A DNA stretch of 64,000 nucleotides, taken from assembly GCF_900108585.1 (NCBI RefSeq), contig NZ_UESZ01000001.1, positions 3,534,001 through 3,598,000 of the forward strand, written 5' to 3'. Each line of letters starts with the position of its first letter. Position 1 is the stretch's first letter. Of this stretch, positions 35,252 to 44,004 are shown in pieces. The notes beneath the pieces were generated by a model. It worked only from the letters and a program-made list of their open reading frames with translations. It was not told the origin of the DNA and did not search any database. The position numbers and the translations under genes were made by a program. This DNA comes from Branchiibius hedensis (GTDB lineage: Bacteria > Actinomycetota > Actinomycetes > Actinomycetales > Dermatophilaceae).

Positions 35252-37216
35252 ATGGCCGGTTCGCAGCGCAGCACCTGGCGGATCGGCGTACCCGCACTCG
35301 CTCTGGGTGTCCTGCTCGCGGTGACGGCGATCGCCCTGGCGTACGCCGGGGGTGCCGCGCCGCTGGAGTTGGGGGATCCGGGCGCCGTGGTGCGCTGGGG
35401 GCTGCCGCTGCTGCATGCGGTGCAGGACGGCGCGCTCGCGGTGACCTTCGGGGCCTTCCTGCTCGGCGGCCTCCTGGTGCCCGAGAGCGCCACCTCCCAG
35501 CGGCGTCGGTTCCTGGCACGCGTGGGTGCCTGGTCGGCAACCGTCTGGTTCCTGGTCGCCGTGGTCGGCATCGTCTTCGCGTACGCCGATGTGGCCGGGG
35601 TTCCGCTCGGCACGTCCGGTCTGCTGGCGAGTGCCTGGACGACGACCTGGCAACTGGAAGTGCTGCGGGCACCCGCGATCAGCGCCCTGATCGCGCTGGG
35701 CGTGGCGGTGTGCGCGTGGCTGCGGCCGGGCCGCAACGGGCAGGCGTGGCTGTTCTTCATCACCGGCTTCGCCATCCTGCCGTTGGCGCTGGTCGGTCAC
35801 TCTGCGACCAGCAACGACCATGAGACCGGTGTGAACTCCCTTGCCGGACATATCGTTTCGGCGGCATTGTGGGCAGGTGGCCTGTTCGCGCTCGGGCTGG
35901 TGTGGTCGCGACTGGGCAAATCCGCCTCCGACGTCGTGGCGCGCTTCTCCAAGATCGCGACCTGGTGCTACGTCATCGTCGGCATCTCGGGTGTGGTGCT
36001 GGCGGTCAACCGGTTGGGTTCGTGGTCGAGTCTTGGCACGGCGTACGGCGTCGAGTTGATCCTCAAGGCGGCCCTGCTGGCCGGTCTCGGCGTGTTGGGC
36101 TATCTGCAGCGCCAGCGGGTCGTGGCCCGGCTGGATGAGCCCACGGCGGGTCTCTTCGCCCGGCTCGCTGCGATCGAAGTCCTCGCGATGGCAGCGGCGT
36201 TCGGGCTGGGCAACGCGCTGGCCCGCTCCGCCCCGCCCTCGGGCACCGTCGAGAACGCCGACACGGTCACCTCGATCACCGGTTACCCGGCGCCGCCCGC
36301 TCCCACCGCCGCGAACTGGTTCACCCAGTGGCGCTTCGACTGGCTCTTCACCCCGCTGGCCATCATCGCGATCGGCGTCTACCTGGTGTGGATGTGGCGG
36401 TTGCACCGTCGCGGTGACCACTGGTCGGTGCTGCGCACGATCAGCTGGGTGATCGGTTGGTTGCTGTTCATCTTCTTCGTCAGCGGGCCCCCAGCGGTCT
36501 ACGGGCGGGTGATGTTCTCCGCGCACATGCTGCAGCACATGGCGATCTCGATGCTGGCACCGGTCTTCATGGTGCAGGGTGCGGTCGTGACGCTCGCGTT
36601 GCGGGCGCTACCCAAACGGCCGGATCGCACGCTGGGCCCACGCGAGCTGATCCTGGCAATCGTGCACTCGCGCTACGTCGGCTTCTTCGCGAACCCGATC
36701 GTGGCGGCGCTGCTGTTCATCAGCACGTTGATCGCTTTCTACTACACGCCGTGGTTCGAACTGTCGCTGCGCACGCACACCGGCCACGTGCTGATGGTCG
36801 TGCACTTCGTGCTGGTCGGCTACCTGTTCGCCTGGGCGTTCACCGGCATCGACCCCGGACCTCGCCGCTGGTCGCCGCCCGCTCGTCTCCTGGTGCTGCT
36901 GGTGGCCGTGGCCTTCCACGCCTTCTTCGGGGTGGCACTGATGACCGGGACCACGTTGCTGGCGCCGGACGTGTTCTCGGTGCTGCACCTGTCCTGGGTC
37001 ACCGACCCGCTGGACGACCAGCAGCGCGGCGGCACCATTGCCTGGGGTGTGGGCGAACTGCCAACCTTGATGATGGCCTTGTTGATCGCGATGGAGTGGG
37101 CGCGCAAGGACGGCGCCGACGCGCGCCGGGCCGAGCGGCAGGCGGAGCGGGACGGTGACGCCGAGTTGAACGCGTACAACGACATGCTCGCGGCCCGTTC
37201 CAAGGGGGACCGATGA
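35252..37216 (+). CDS. CopD-CtaG fusion membrane protein (copper/cytochrome oxidase assembly)
   Basis: A 654-residue protein with about 15 membrane helices. Residues 1-330 resemble CopD, a copper-transport/resistance protein. Residues 370-640 resemble CtaG of caa3 oxidase assembly: FSAHMLQHMAISMLAPVF, HTGHVLMVVHFVLVGYLFAW and AFHAFFGVALMTG carry conserved His residues suited to copper. This fusion is common in actinobacteria. TACCCT ends six bases before the ATG at 35252, indicating a leaderless start. It leads an operon with nitrilase and MBL-fold genes, joined by four-base overlaps, although their work seems unrelated. Confidence 0.92.
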   Translation: MAGSQRSTWRIGVPALALGVLLAVTAIALAYAGGAAPLELGDPGAVVRWGLPLLHAVQDGALAVTFGAFLLGGLLVPESATSQRRRFLARVGAWSATVWFLVAVVGIVFAYADVAGVPLGTSGLLASAWTTTWQLEVLRAPAISALIALGVAVCAWLRPGRNGQAWLFFITGFAILPLALVGHSATSNDHETGVNSLAGHIVSAALWAGGLFALGLVWSRLGKSASDVVARFSKIATWCYVIVGISGVVLAVNRLGSWSSLGTAYGVELILKAALLAGLGVLGYLQRQRVVARLDEPTAGLFARLAAIEVLAMAAAFGLGNALARSAPPSGTVENADTVTSITGYPAPPAPTAANWFTQWRFDWLFTPLAIIAIGVYLVWMWRLHRRGDHWSVLRTISWVIGWLLFIFFVSGPPAVYGRVMFSAHMLQHMAISMLAPVFMVQGAVVTLALRALPKRPDRTLGPRELILAIVHSRYVGFFANPIVAALLFISTLIAFYYTPWFELSLRTHTGHVLMVVHFVLVGYLFAWAFTGIDPGPRRWSPPARLLVLLVAVAFHAFFGVALMTGTTLLAPDVFSVLHLSWVTDPLDDQQRGGTIAWGVGELPTLMMALLIAMEWARKDGADARRAERQAERDGDAELNAYNDMLAARSKGDR

Positions 37217-38001
37217 CGCGCGTTGCGGTGGTCCAGTTGGCGTACGACGACGCCGAGTCGCCGCCGGACCGTCTCGAGCGCGTGACGTCACTGGTCACCT
37301 CGCTCGAGGGTCACGACCTGATCATCCTGCCCGAGTTGTGGTACGCCGGTGGGTTCAGTTACCGGCAATGGCCCGACTATGCGCAGCCCCTGGATGGTCC
37401 TGTCGCCCAACAATTTTCGGCGCTCGCGGCGTCGTTGGGTTGTGTGCTGCACGGTGGGTCCATCGTGGAACGCGGTCCGATGGGGCCGGAGGGCAAGGAC
37501 CTGTGGAACACCTCGCTGGTGTTCGGGCCGACGGGATCGCTGCTGGCGTACTACCGCAAGATCCATCGGTTCGGTTTCGCAGTCGGCGAGCCATCGCTGA
37601 TGGAGGCGGGGTCGTCGGTCGTGACTCTCCCTGTGCTGGGCGCTGTTGCGGGGTTGTCGACGTGTTATGACCTGCGGTTCCCGGAGCTCTACCGGGCCCA
37701 ACTCGACGCCGGGGCAACGGTTTTCCTGGTCCCGGCCGCCTGGCCACTGGCGCGCGTTTCGCACTGGAGCGCGCTGCTGCGGGCTCGGGCCATCGAGGAC
37801 CAGTGTCTCGTGATCGCGTGCAACACCGCTGGCACACACGCCAATTCGGCGATGGGCGGGCACAGTGCGGTGATCTCCGCCTCCGGTGAGGTCCTCGCCG
37901 AAGCGGGGTTGGAGGAGGAGGTCCTGTCGGTGGAGATATCGCTGGACGAGGTGGCGAAGATCCGGTCGGACTTCCCGGTGCTGCAGGACCGCCGGTTGTG
38001 A
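37213..38001 (+). CDS. Carbon-nitrogen hydrolase (nitrilase superfamily)
   Basis: A 262-residue protein with the nitrilase Glu-Lys-Cys triad: Glu in IILPELWYAGG, Lys in YYRKIHRFGF and Cys in LSTCYDLRFPELYR. Such enzymes hydrolyse amide-type C-N bonds. The length and motifs fit the Nit/omega-amidase branch, which repairs deaminated glutathione or hydrolyses 2-oxoglutaramate-like amides. It overlaps the genes on both sides by four bases. Confidence 0.92.
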   Translation: MTRVAVVQLAYDDAESPPDRLERVTSLVTSLEGHDLIILPELWYAGGFSYRQWPDYAQPLDGPVAQQFSALAASLGCVLHGGSIVERGPMGPEGKDLWNTSLVFGPTGSLLAYYRKIHRFGFAVGEPSLMEAGSSVVTLPVLGAVAGLSTCYDLRFPELYRAQLDAGATVFLVPAAWPLARVSHWSALLRARAIEDQCLVIACNTAGTHANSAMGGHSAVISASGEVLAEAGLEEEVLSVEISLDEVAKIRSDFPVLQDRRL

Positions 38002-38888
38002 GCCTGGAGCAGGTGCTCTTCGACGACGAGCCGTTGGAGGCGCCGTGGATCCACGGCCATCGGCGCGGCGAGCCCGGCGGTCCGCTGCTGCAGGTGCGCC
38101 GCGTCGACGCGGACACCTATGTGCTGCGTCAGTCGATGTCGGTCACTGCTGAAGCGCCATTCATGTACTTGCTCATCGGCAGCCGTCGGGCGTTGCTGTT
38201 GGACACCGGCGACTCCAAGGACCCGGCCGACTGCCCGTTACGGGCGACCGTCGATCACCTGCTGGCCGAGCGGGATGTCGACCTCGTCGTCGCGCACAGT
38301 CACGGTCATTACGATCACCGCCGCGGCGACCAGCAGTTCACCGATCGGCCGCGCACCCGCATCGTGCCCATCGACGCGGAGGGCGTACAGGAGTTCTTCG
38401 GTTTCGCCGAATGGCCCTCTGAGGTGGTCGAATTCGACCTCGGCGACCGGCCGTTACTCATCACGGGCGCTCCCGGGCACGACAAGCGCTCGATCGTGGT
38501 GGTCGACCCCTCGCGGCAGATCATGTTGTCCGGCGACACGCTCTATCCGGGTCGGATCTATGTGCAGGATCTCGTGGCCTTGCAGGACACCTTCGCCCGG
38601 ATGGCGACGTTGACCCGGAGCCATGACATCACCCGAATCCTCGGCGGCCACAACGAACTAGCCGCTGACAAGACCGACTTCCCGATCAAGTCCCGCTTCC
38701 ATCCGGACGAGCACCCGCTGCCGCTGGAGGAGCAGTCCCTGCGCGGTGCCCTGTCCGCCAGCCACCTGGCGAAGGGCGGGGTCACCCGCGTGGCGGGCGG
38801 CGTGCACCTATGGGTCGGGCCGTGCATCGGGCCGCGGCTGGCCCACGCGCGTCGCCTCATGCGCGGGCGTCTGCGCGGCACCGCCTGA
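37998..38888 (+). CDS. Metallo-beta-lactamase-fold hydrolase
   Basis: A 296-residue MBL-fold protein with the metal motif HSHGHYDHRRGD, the further ligands GHD and SGDT, and GGHNE. It resembles glyoxalase II/hydroxyacyl hydrolase-type proteins more than true lactamases and has no signal peptide. GTG at 37998 overlaps the nitrilase stop. Substrate unknown. Last gene of the CtaG-nitrilase-MBL unit. Confidence 0.88.
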   Translation: MSLEQVLFDDEPLEAPWIHGHRRGEPGGPLLQVRRVDADTYVLRQSMSVTAEAPFMYLLIGSRRALLLDTGDSKDPADCPLRATVDHLLAERDVDLVVAHSHGHYDHRRGDQQFTDRPRTRIVPIDAEGVQEFFGFAEWPSEVVEFDLGDRPLLITGAPGHDKRSIVVVDPSRQIMLSGDTLYPGRIYVQDLVALQDTFARMATLTRSHDITRILGGHNELAADKTDFPIKSRFHPDEHPLPLEEQSLRGALSASHLAKGGVTRVAGGVHLWVGPCIGPRLAHARRLMRGRLRGTA

Positions 38889-38920
38889 ACCCGACCGGCA
38901 GCAGGAGTTGCCCGGCTCGC

Positions 38921-38934
38921 GTTACATGTAACAT
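38921..38934 (+). promoter_or_regulatory. Toxin-antitoxin promoter with embedded palindrome
   Basis: GTTACATGTAAC (38921-38932) is a perfect 12-bp palindrome. It overlaps TAACAT (38929-38934), a -10 hexamer six bases before the antitoxin ATG. Binding of the antitoxin, alone or with toxin, to this palindrome would block the promoter, the usual autoregulation of such modules. Inferred from position. Confidence 0.6.
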
Positions 38935-38940
38935 GGGGAT

Positions 38941-39144
38941 ATGGCGGTTCGCGATCGGGTGAGCGAGCACCGGCGGCGTATGCGAGAACGCGGCTACCGC
39001 CCGGTGCAAATGTGGGTGCCCGACGTGCGCACCCGCGAGTTCGGCCAGGAAGCCGCCCGCCAGGCCGCCCTCGTCGCGTCTGACCCGACCGACGACACGC
39101 TTGATTTCCTGGAGGAGGTCGGGGCCGACTGGGGTGAGGAATGA
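38941..39144 (+). CDS. Antitoxin, MazE-like (DUF3018-type)
   Basis: A 67-residue protein, basic in its first half (VRDRVSEHRRRMRERGYRPVQMWVPDVR) and acidic at the end (DDTLDFLEEVGADWGEE). This layout matches DUF3018-type antitoxins paired with MazF toxins: DNA binding in the first half, toxin wrapping in the acidic tail. Leaderless start. It overlaps the toxin gene by four bases (ATGA). Confidence 0.85.
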   Translation: MAVRDRVSEHRRRMRERGYRPVQMWVPDVRTREFGQEAARQAALVASDPTDDTLDFLEEVGADWGEE

Positions 39145-39467
39145 AGCGCGGCGAGTTGTGGACCGTCGCGGGCGGTGTCTACGCAGCAAACCCGCGCCCA
39201 GCGTTGCTCTTGCAGGACGATGTATTTGCCGCCACCGACTCGGTGACGGTCGCCCCGCTCACGTCCACCCTGATCGATGCACCGCTCCTTCGCATCCTGG
39301 TTTCTGCGACCGACCTGACCGGCCTTGAGCGCGACAGCGCGGTGATGGTCGACAAGGTCACCACAGTGCGTCGCACCAACGTCCACCACCGTCTCGGCCG
39401 GCTCAGCACGGAGAACCTCGTCGAGGTGGAGCGCGCTCTGCTGGTGTTCCTCGGGTTGGCCCGGTGA
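39141..39467 (+). CDS. MazF/PemK-family toxin (endoribonuclease)
   Basis: A 108-residue protein with the MazF/PemK start KRGELWTVAGG, then RPALLLQDD, VTVAPLTSTL and DSAVMVDKVTTVRR, where SAVMVDKV is the conserved strand of the RNA-binding groove. MazF toxins cut single-stranded RNA at short sequence motifs and stop translation. Coupled to the antitoxin upstream. Target motif cannot be read from sequence. Confidence 0.9.
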   Translation: MKRGELWTVAGGVYAANPRPALLLQDDVFAATDSVTVAPLTSTLIDAPLLRILVSATDLTGLERDSAVMVDKVTTVRRTNVHHRLGRLSTENLVEVERALLVFLGLAR

Positions 39468-39504
39468 GCCCTCTACGTCGGAGCGCCCAGGTAGCGTCGG
39501 CCAG

Positions 39505-39993
39505 ATGAGTGAAAAAGACCTTCTCGTACGTCGATTGGCCGGCCAACGCAGGCACGTCCTGGACCAGGTGGAGGGGCTGAGCGACGAACAGTTGCGGGCC
39601 GCCGTACTGCCATCGGGTTGGTCCATCCTCGGGCTGCTCCGGCACCTGACGCTGTCCGACGAGCGGTACTGGTTCGAGGTGATCGTCGCCGGAGGTCCGC
39701 TGGACTTCTGGCCCGAGGACGAGACCTCGGAGTGGCAGGTCGGCCCCGACGAGCCCGCGCAACGGGTCATCGACGACTACCGGGCAGCGATCGCCAACTC
39801 CGAGGCGATCGTCGCGGCCCGATCGCTGGACGACCCGCCGGCGACCACGGAGGAGTGGTGGGCTGGGGCCGGGATGTCCTTGCCCGACCTGCGCTCGATC
39901 ATGGTGCACGTGCTGGTCGAAACCGCCAACCACGCCGGACATCTGGATGCGGTCCGCGAGATCCTGGACGGCAAGCAGTACATCGTGCTCTGA
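39505..39993 (+). CDS. DinB-family protein (DUF664)
   Basis: A 162-residue four-helix protein. SGWSILGLLRHLTLSDERYW and MVHVLVETANHAGHLDAVRE hold the three conserved histidines that bind metal in DinB-fold proteins. These are thiol- (mycothiol/bacillithiol) dependent transferases or of unknown activity. TAGCGT stands seven bases before the ATG, a leaderless start. Confidence 0.87.
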   Translation: MSEKDLLVRRLAGQRRHVLDQVEGLSDEQLRAAVLPSGWSILGLLRHLTLSDERYWFEVIVAGGPLDFWPEDETSEWQVGPDEPAQRVIDDYRAAIANSEAIVAARSLDDPPATTEEWWAGAGMSLPDLRSIMVHVLVETANHAGHLDAVREILDGKQYIVL

Positions 39994-40173
39994 GAGCGCC
40001 GGCCTTGTGCCGACCGCACACCAGCGGGATGCTGGCCTCGAGTGGCCCGGACGGGCCATGCGTTCCCCTGGCTCAGGATGGCCCGCCATGTCGAAGCGCA
40101 CCCTCGTCGCCGACGTGGATGGTGGGGATACCGGCACCGAGGTGGTGCCGACCACCACGAAAGGAACGCCGTC

Positions 40174-40398
40174 ATGCCACTCATCGAAGTCAGCGTCATC
40201 CAGGACGTCTTCACCCCGCAGCAGAAGCAGGAGATCATCGGCCGACTCACCGAGGCCATGGTCCAGGTGGAGGGCGAGAACATGCGTCCGGTCACCTGGT
40301 GCGTGGTTCGCGAGGTCGCCAGCGGGGACTGGGGGATCGCCGGCAACCCCCTCAGCACCGCCGATGTCAAAGCCCTGGCCGCCGGCGCCGGCGTCTAA
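40174..40398 (+). CDS. 4-oxalocrotonate tautomerase-family protein
   Basis: A 74-residue protein starting MPLIEVSVIQDVFTPQQKQ. The Pro that follows the initiator Met is the catalytic base of the tautomerase superfamily. AAAGGAAC lies eight bases before the ATG at 40174. The 180 bases before it hold no other gene I can support. It may tautomerise small keto-enol acids. Substrate unknown. Confidence 0.82.
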   Translation: MPLIEVSVIQDVFTPQQKQEIIGRLTEAMVQVEGENMRPVTWCVVREVASGDWGIAGNPLSTADVKALAAGAGV

Positions 40399-40422
40399 CG
40401 CGGCCCACGTGCTTCCCCGACG

Positions 40423-40461
40423 GGTTGTCGACCATGACTGACGGGGTCGTGGTCGACAACC
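40423..40461 (+). promoter_or_regulatory. Inverted repeat flanking the start codon of the LuxR-type gene
   Basis: GGTTGTCGACC (40423-40433) and GGTCGACAACC (40451-40461) are perfect 11-base inverse copies on either side of the ATG at 40434. As RNA it would place the start codon in a 17-base loop; as DNA it could bind the regulator itself. No Shine-Dalgarno sequence is seen. Confidence 0.5.
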
Positions 40462-42059
40462 TTGTCGCGGCAGCAGAGTCCGCGCTCCGCGCCGGTCGAT
40501 GGCACGAGGCGCGAGAGGCGTTCCTTGCCGTCATCGAGATCACCGACGATCCCGCCGCCTACGACGGGTTGGCCCAGGTCGCCTGGTGGTTGGACGACGC
40601 CGATGCCGCACTCGGCGCGCGGGAGGCGGCCTACCGGGGGTACCGCGAGGCCGCTGATCTGCGGGCGGCCGCTCGGGCCGCGTCGAGTCTCGGCTACGAC
40701 TCAGTCCTCTTCGGCCGCGGGCTCGCGGTGGGTCGGGGCTGGCTGGCCCGAGCCGACGATCTGCTGCGGGAGACGCCCGCCGCCGTGGAGGTCGGGTGGC
40801 TCGAATTGCGCCGCGCCGAACTGATCCTCAACGCCGAGCACGATCCGCGAGCGGGGCTGGTGCACGCGCAGGCGGCGCATCGGATCGGCCGGGATTCCGG
40901 TGCGACGGACCTGGACCTCGCGGGCCAGGCGCTCGCTGGTTTGGCGAAGGTTCACCTCGGCGACGTCGACGCAGGAATGGCGATGCTGGATGGCACCGCG
41001 GCTGCAGCAACCGCGGGTGACCTGGACGATCTGATGTGGACCGGTAAGTCGTTGTGCTGGCTGATCTCGGCCTGCCAGGCCGCAGGAGATCTGAGTCGGG
41101 CGGCGTCGTGGTGCGATCGGGTCACCGATCTGAGCGTCCGGCGGGAGCTGGCGCCGCTGTTCACTGCCTGCCGCACCCAGTACGCGTCGGTGCTGCTGGC
41201 CCAGGGGCAATGCGCGGAAGCCGAGGACGTCCTGGCCGATCTGGTGCAGCGGACCAGCCAGTCGCGCCGGATTTCGGGGCTGGATGTCGTGACCCAACTC
41301 GGTGAACTGCGCCGTCGACAGGGCCGCTACGACGAGGCGGAGGCGCTGCTGGCCCGGGCCGAGTTCGAGACCGAGTCGACCATCGCCCGGGCGCGGCTGC
41401 GGCTCGATCGCGGTGAACCCGAACCAGCCTGGGAACTGGTCGCACGGCTCCTGACGACGGTGGCCAGCGACCAACAGCTGGCTCGCGCACGGGTGCTGTC
41501 CGTGGCGGTCCCGACGGCGATGGCGGTGGACCAGAAGCAGGACGCCACGAAGTACGCCGATGAACTGTGCAGCATCGCGGGGGCCGTCCCCACCGATTCC
41601 CTGCACGCTGCAGCTGCGGCCGCGGCAGCCTGGGTGACCGATGGCCGCGAACGAGTCGATCGGTGGACCGACGCGGTGCGGCACGCCGCCCGCGCCGGAT
41701 TGCGCTTCGACGAAGCGGACTACCGCCTGGAGTTGGCCAGCGCCCACGCGGCCACCGGCTCCCTCGAGGCGTCCCGCGACCAGGCGCGGCGAGCCGCCGA
41801 ATTGCTCGTCGCTGTGCCCACCTCTCCGGGGTACCGGCGTGCGTGCCATCTCGCGGGCTCGGGCGCCTCTCCGCTCACCGCCCGTCAGCAGCAGGTCCTG
41901 CAGCTTCTGGCGCAGGGCATGTCCAACGATCAGATCGCTCGCGCGCTGGTGCTGAGTCCGCACACCGTGCACCGGCACGTGGCGAACATCTTCCAGGCCC
42001 TGGGGGTCGGCTCCCGCGCAGCGGCTGCCGCCTACGCGGTGCGCAGCGGACTGCTCTGA
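40434..42059 (+). CDS. LuxR-family regulator with TPR-like sensor region
   Basis: A 541-residue protein. Most of it is Ala-rich helical repeats resembling TPRs (for example AAESALRAGRWHEAREAFLAV), with no nucleotide-binding P-loop. The C-terminal 65 residues are a GerE/LuxR helix-turn-helix: LTARQQQVLQLLAQGMSNDQIA then LSPHTVHRHVANIFQALG. It resembles the C-terminal part of LAL-type regulators without the ATPase. Target and signal unknown. Its last 28 bases overlap the 3' end of the convergent MFS gene. An inverted repeat surrounds the start codon. Confidence 0.88.
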   Translation: MTDGVVVDNLVAAAESALRAGRWHEAREAFLAVIEITDDPAAYDGLAQVAWWLDDADAALGAREAAYRGYREAADLRAAARAASSLGYDSVLFGRGLAVGRGWLARADDLLRETPAAVEVGWLELRRAELILNAEHDPRAGLVHAQAAHRIGRDSGATDLDLAGQALAGLAKVHLGDVDAGMAMLDGTAAAATAGDLDDLMWTGKSLCWLISACQAAGDLSRAASWCDRVTDLSVRRELAPLFTACRTQYASVLLAQGQCAEAEDVLADLVQRTSQSRRISGLDVVTQLGELRRRQGRYDEAEALLARAEFETESTIARARLRLDRGEPEPAWELVARLLTTVASDQQLARARVLSVAVPTAMAVDQKQDATKYADELCSIAGAVPTDSLHAAAAAAAAWVTDGRERVDRWTDAVRHAARAGLRFDEADYRLELASAHAATGSLEASRDQARRAAELLVAVPTSPGYRRACHLAGSGASPLTARQQQVLQLLAQGMSNDQIARALVLSPHTVHRHVANIFQALGVGSRAAAAAYAVRSGLL

Positions 42060-43234
42060 TCGGCCCGGCGGTGCAGCCGCTCACCGAGGGCCACCAGCAG
42101 CAATTGCGCCACGGCCACCGCGACGCCGAGCCAGCAGACAGCCACCCAGCCGCCGCTGGCCGCGACCCGGGTCGAGACCAGTGAGCCGATCGCGCCGCCG
42201 GCGAAATAGCTGGTCATGTAGGCGGCATTGACCCGCGCCCGACCTTCCTGCGAGATCGCGTAGATCTGGGTCTGGTTGGTCACCTGCATGCCCTGCACAC
42301 CCGCGTCCAGCACCACGATCCCCACGACCAGCGCCGCCAAGGATGCTTTGCCGAGCGCGAGCGCCAACCACGAAACGACCAGCAGTCCGGTGAAGATCAC
42401 GGTCAGGCGCAGGGCCCGCCCGCGATCGGCGTACCTTCCGGCTAGTTGCGCAGCGAGCGCCCCGGCCACCCCGATCAGACCGAAGAGGCCGATGACGCCC
42501 TCGGAGTAGTGGTACGGCGCCCCGGCCAGCAACCCGGTCAGGGCCGTCCACAGGACGCTGAACTGGAAGAACGTCAGTGCGCCGTACGCCATCCGGCGGC
42601 GCAGCACCGGCTCGGTGCGGATGAAGTGGCCGATGGAGAGCATCAGGGCGCCGTACGTCGATCGCTGGGTCGGGCGGGACTGCGGCAGTCCGCGCCACAG
42701 GGCCAGGGTCACCGCCAACATGGCCACTGCGGCGATCCAGTAGACGCTGCGCCAGCCGCCGACTTCCGCCAGGAGGCCGGCGACGGTACGGGCCAGCAGG
42801 ATGCCCAGCAGCAGTCCGCTCATCACGATCCCGACTACGGTGCCTTGCTCCTGCGGTTCGGCCAGGGTCGCCGCCAGCGGGACGAGCACCTGCGCGACCA
42901 CGGTGAGCACACCCAGCAGGATCGAGGCGGCGAAGAGCCAGGGCGCGTTCTGGGCGGTGGCGGTCAGGACCAGCGCGCCGACGCAGGCCAGCGACAGACC
43001 GACGATCAATCCGCGACGCTCGATCAGGTCCCCCAGCGGCAGCACGAAGAGCAGGCCGAGGGCGTAGCCGATCTGGGTCATGGTGACCAAGGCGCCGGCG
43101 CTCGCGGCGCTGATCCCCAGGTCGCCGCTGATCAACTCCAGCAACGGCTGGCAGTAGTAGAGGTTGGCCACCGAGATGCCCGTTGCCACGGCCATCAGCA
43201 GGACGACGGCGCGGGATAGGCGGGGCTGGGTCAC
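42032..43234 (-). CDS. MFS transporter (12-TM)
   Basis: A 400-residue major facilitator with 12 likely helices. LYYCQPLLELI and the region MTQIGYALGLLFVLPLGD plus LIERR (motif A variant) resemble the AraJ/YnfM-like drug or sugar efflux branch. GTG at 43234 is the best start; an upstream TTG would lengthen it by seven residues. ATTGC...GCAAT arms at 43243-43255 lie just before it and could be an operator. Substrate unknown. Confidence 0.87.
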   Translation of the reverse strand: MTQPRLSRAVVLLMAVATGISVANLYYCQPLLELISGDLGISAASAGALVTMTQIGYALGLLFVLPLGDLIERRGLIVGLSLACVGALVLTATAQNAPWLFAASILLGVLTVVAQVLVPLAATLAEPQEQGTVVGIVMSGLLLGILLARTVAGLLAEVGGWRSVYWIAAVAMLAVTLALWRGLPQSRPTQRSTYGALMLSIGHFIRTEPVLRRRMAYGALTFFQFSVLWTALTGLLAGAPYHYSEGVIGLFGLIGVAGALAAQLAGRYADRGRALRLTVIFTGLLVVSWLALALGKASLAALVVGIVVLDAGVQGMQVTNQTQIYAISQEGRARVNAAYMTSYFAGGAIGSLVSTRVAASGGWVAVCWLGVAVAVAQLLLVALGERLHRRADQSSPLRTA

Positions 43235-43380
43235 CGCCCAATCATTGCAAGGCAATGCGTGTGAGCTTCAGGTGACCTTTGGTGAACCAGCAGGTGGGGC
43301 CCGGAATCCCCTGTTAGACTCCTGGAGGCCGACAGGCGACCCCCCGCCCGTCGACGGAATGAGACGAAGGCGGACAACCC

Positions 43381-43983
43381 GTGACCCAGCAGCGTCCCCC
43401 CGACACCGCGGATCGGCGAGTTTCCCGGCGCACATTGGCCAAGGGCGCGGCCTGGACGACCCCCGTCCTCTTGGTGGGCGTGGTGGCACCCCCTGCGTCG
43501 GCCAGCCCTCAGCCCGGCCTACAGGGCTGGGTAGACGTCGGCAAATCGTGCAATGCGTCCTTCGCCATGACGCTGACCATCGACGGGACCGGCTCCTATC
43601 CCGACCGCGGGCTCTGGGTCTACAACGCACAGCCGGCCCAGATCAGCAACGCCTACATCACCTTCTACTACCCGAGCGGCCTCGGCACGATCGCGTGGAC
43701 GGCTGCTTCCGGGAACTCCAACTGGTCGGTCCCAGCGGTCGACGCCACGGCGCCTGTGATCGCGGGCTACACGGCCTACACCACCCGCTACTCCGGGACA
43801 TGGACCTACCACGCGACCGGCACCGACGGCCCCTACAGCACCGCTGATGGTGATCCAAAGTTCACTGCGACCGTAGCGGGGGCAGGAACGTACTGCCGCA
43901 ATGGCGTCAGCGTCTACGCCCGGCGCACCGTCACCGTCAACGGCACGGTCTATACGTTCCTGCGCGGCCCCGTGTCCCTCTGA
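43381..43983 (+). CDS. Exported protein with Tat-type signal
   Basis: A 200-residue protein. VSRRTLAKGAAWTTPVLLVGVVAPPASA is a twin-arginine signal peptide (SRRTLAK core). The mature part is beta-rich, with two Cys (KSCN, TYCRN) and many Thr/Tyr/Gly residues; no family recognised. A possible -10 (TAGACT, 43315-43320) lies 60 bases before the GTG start. The stop TGA is followed, in the same frame, by 73 codons ending in a Ser/Thr/Pro tail (see next gene), so the two may once have been one protein. Confidence 0.75.
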   Translation: MTQQRPPDTADRRVSRRTLAKGAAWTTPVLLVGVVAPPASASPQPGLQGWVDVGKSCNASFAMTLTIDGTGSYPDRGLWVYNAQPAQISNAYITFYYPSGLGTIAWTAASGNSNWSVPAVDATAPVIAGYTAYTTRYSGTWTYHATGTDGPYSTADGDPKFTATVAGAGTYCRNGVSVYARRTVTVNGTVYTFLRGPVSL

Positions 43984-44004
43984 TCCCCACGATTGGCAAC
44001 TGCG

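Noticed and set aside
39618-42059. A single 813-codon gene for the LuxR-type regulator
   Set aside because: The first 272 codons overlap the DinB and tautomerase genes in another frame and look like antisense-type composition. The ATG at 40434 begins a sensible protein.
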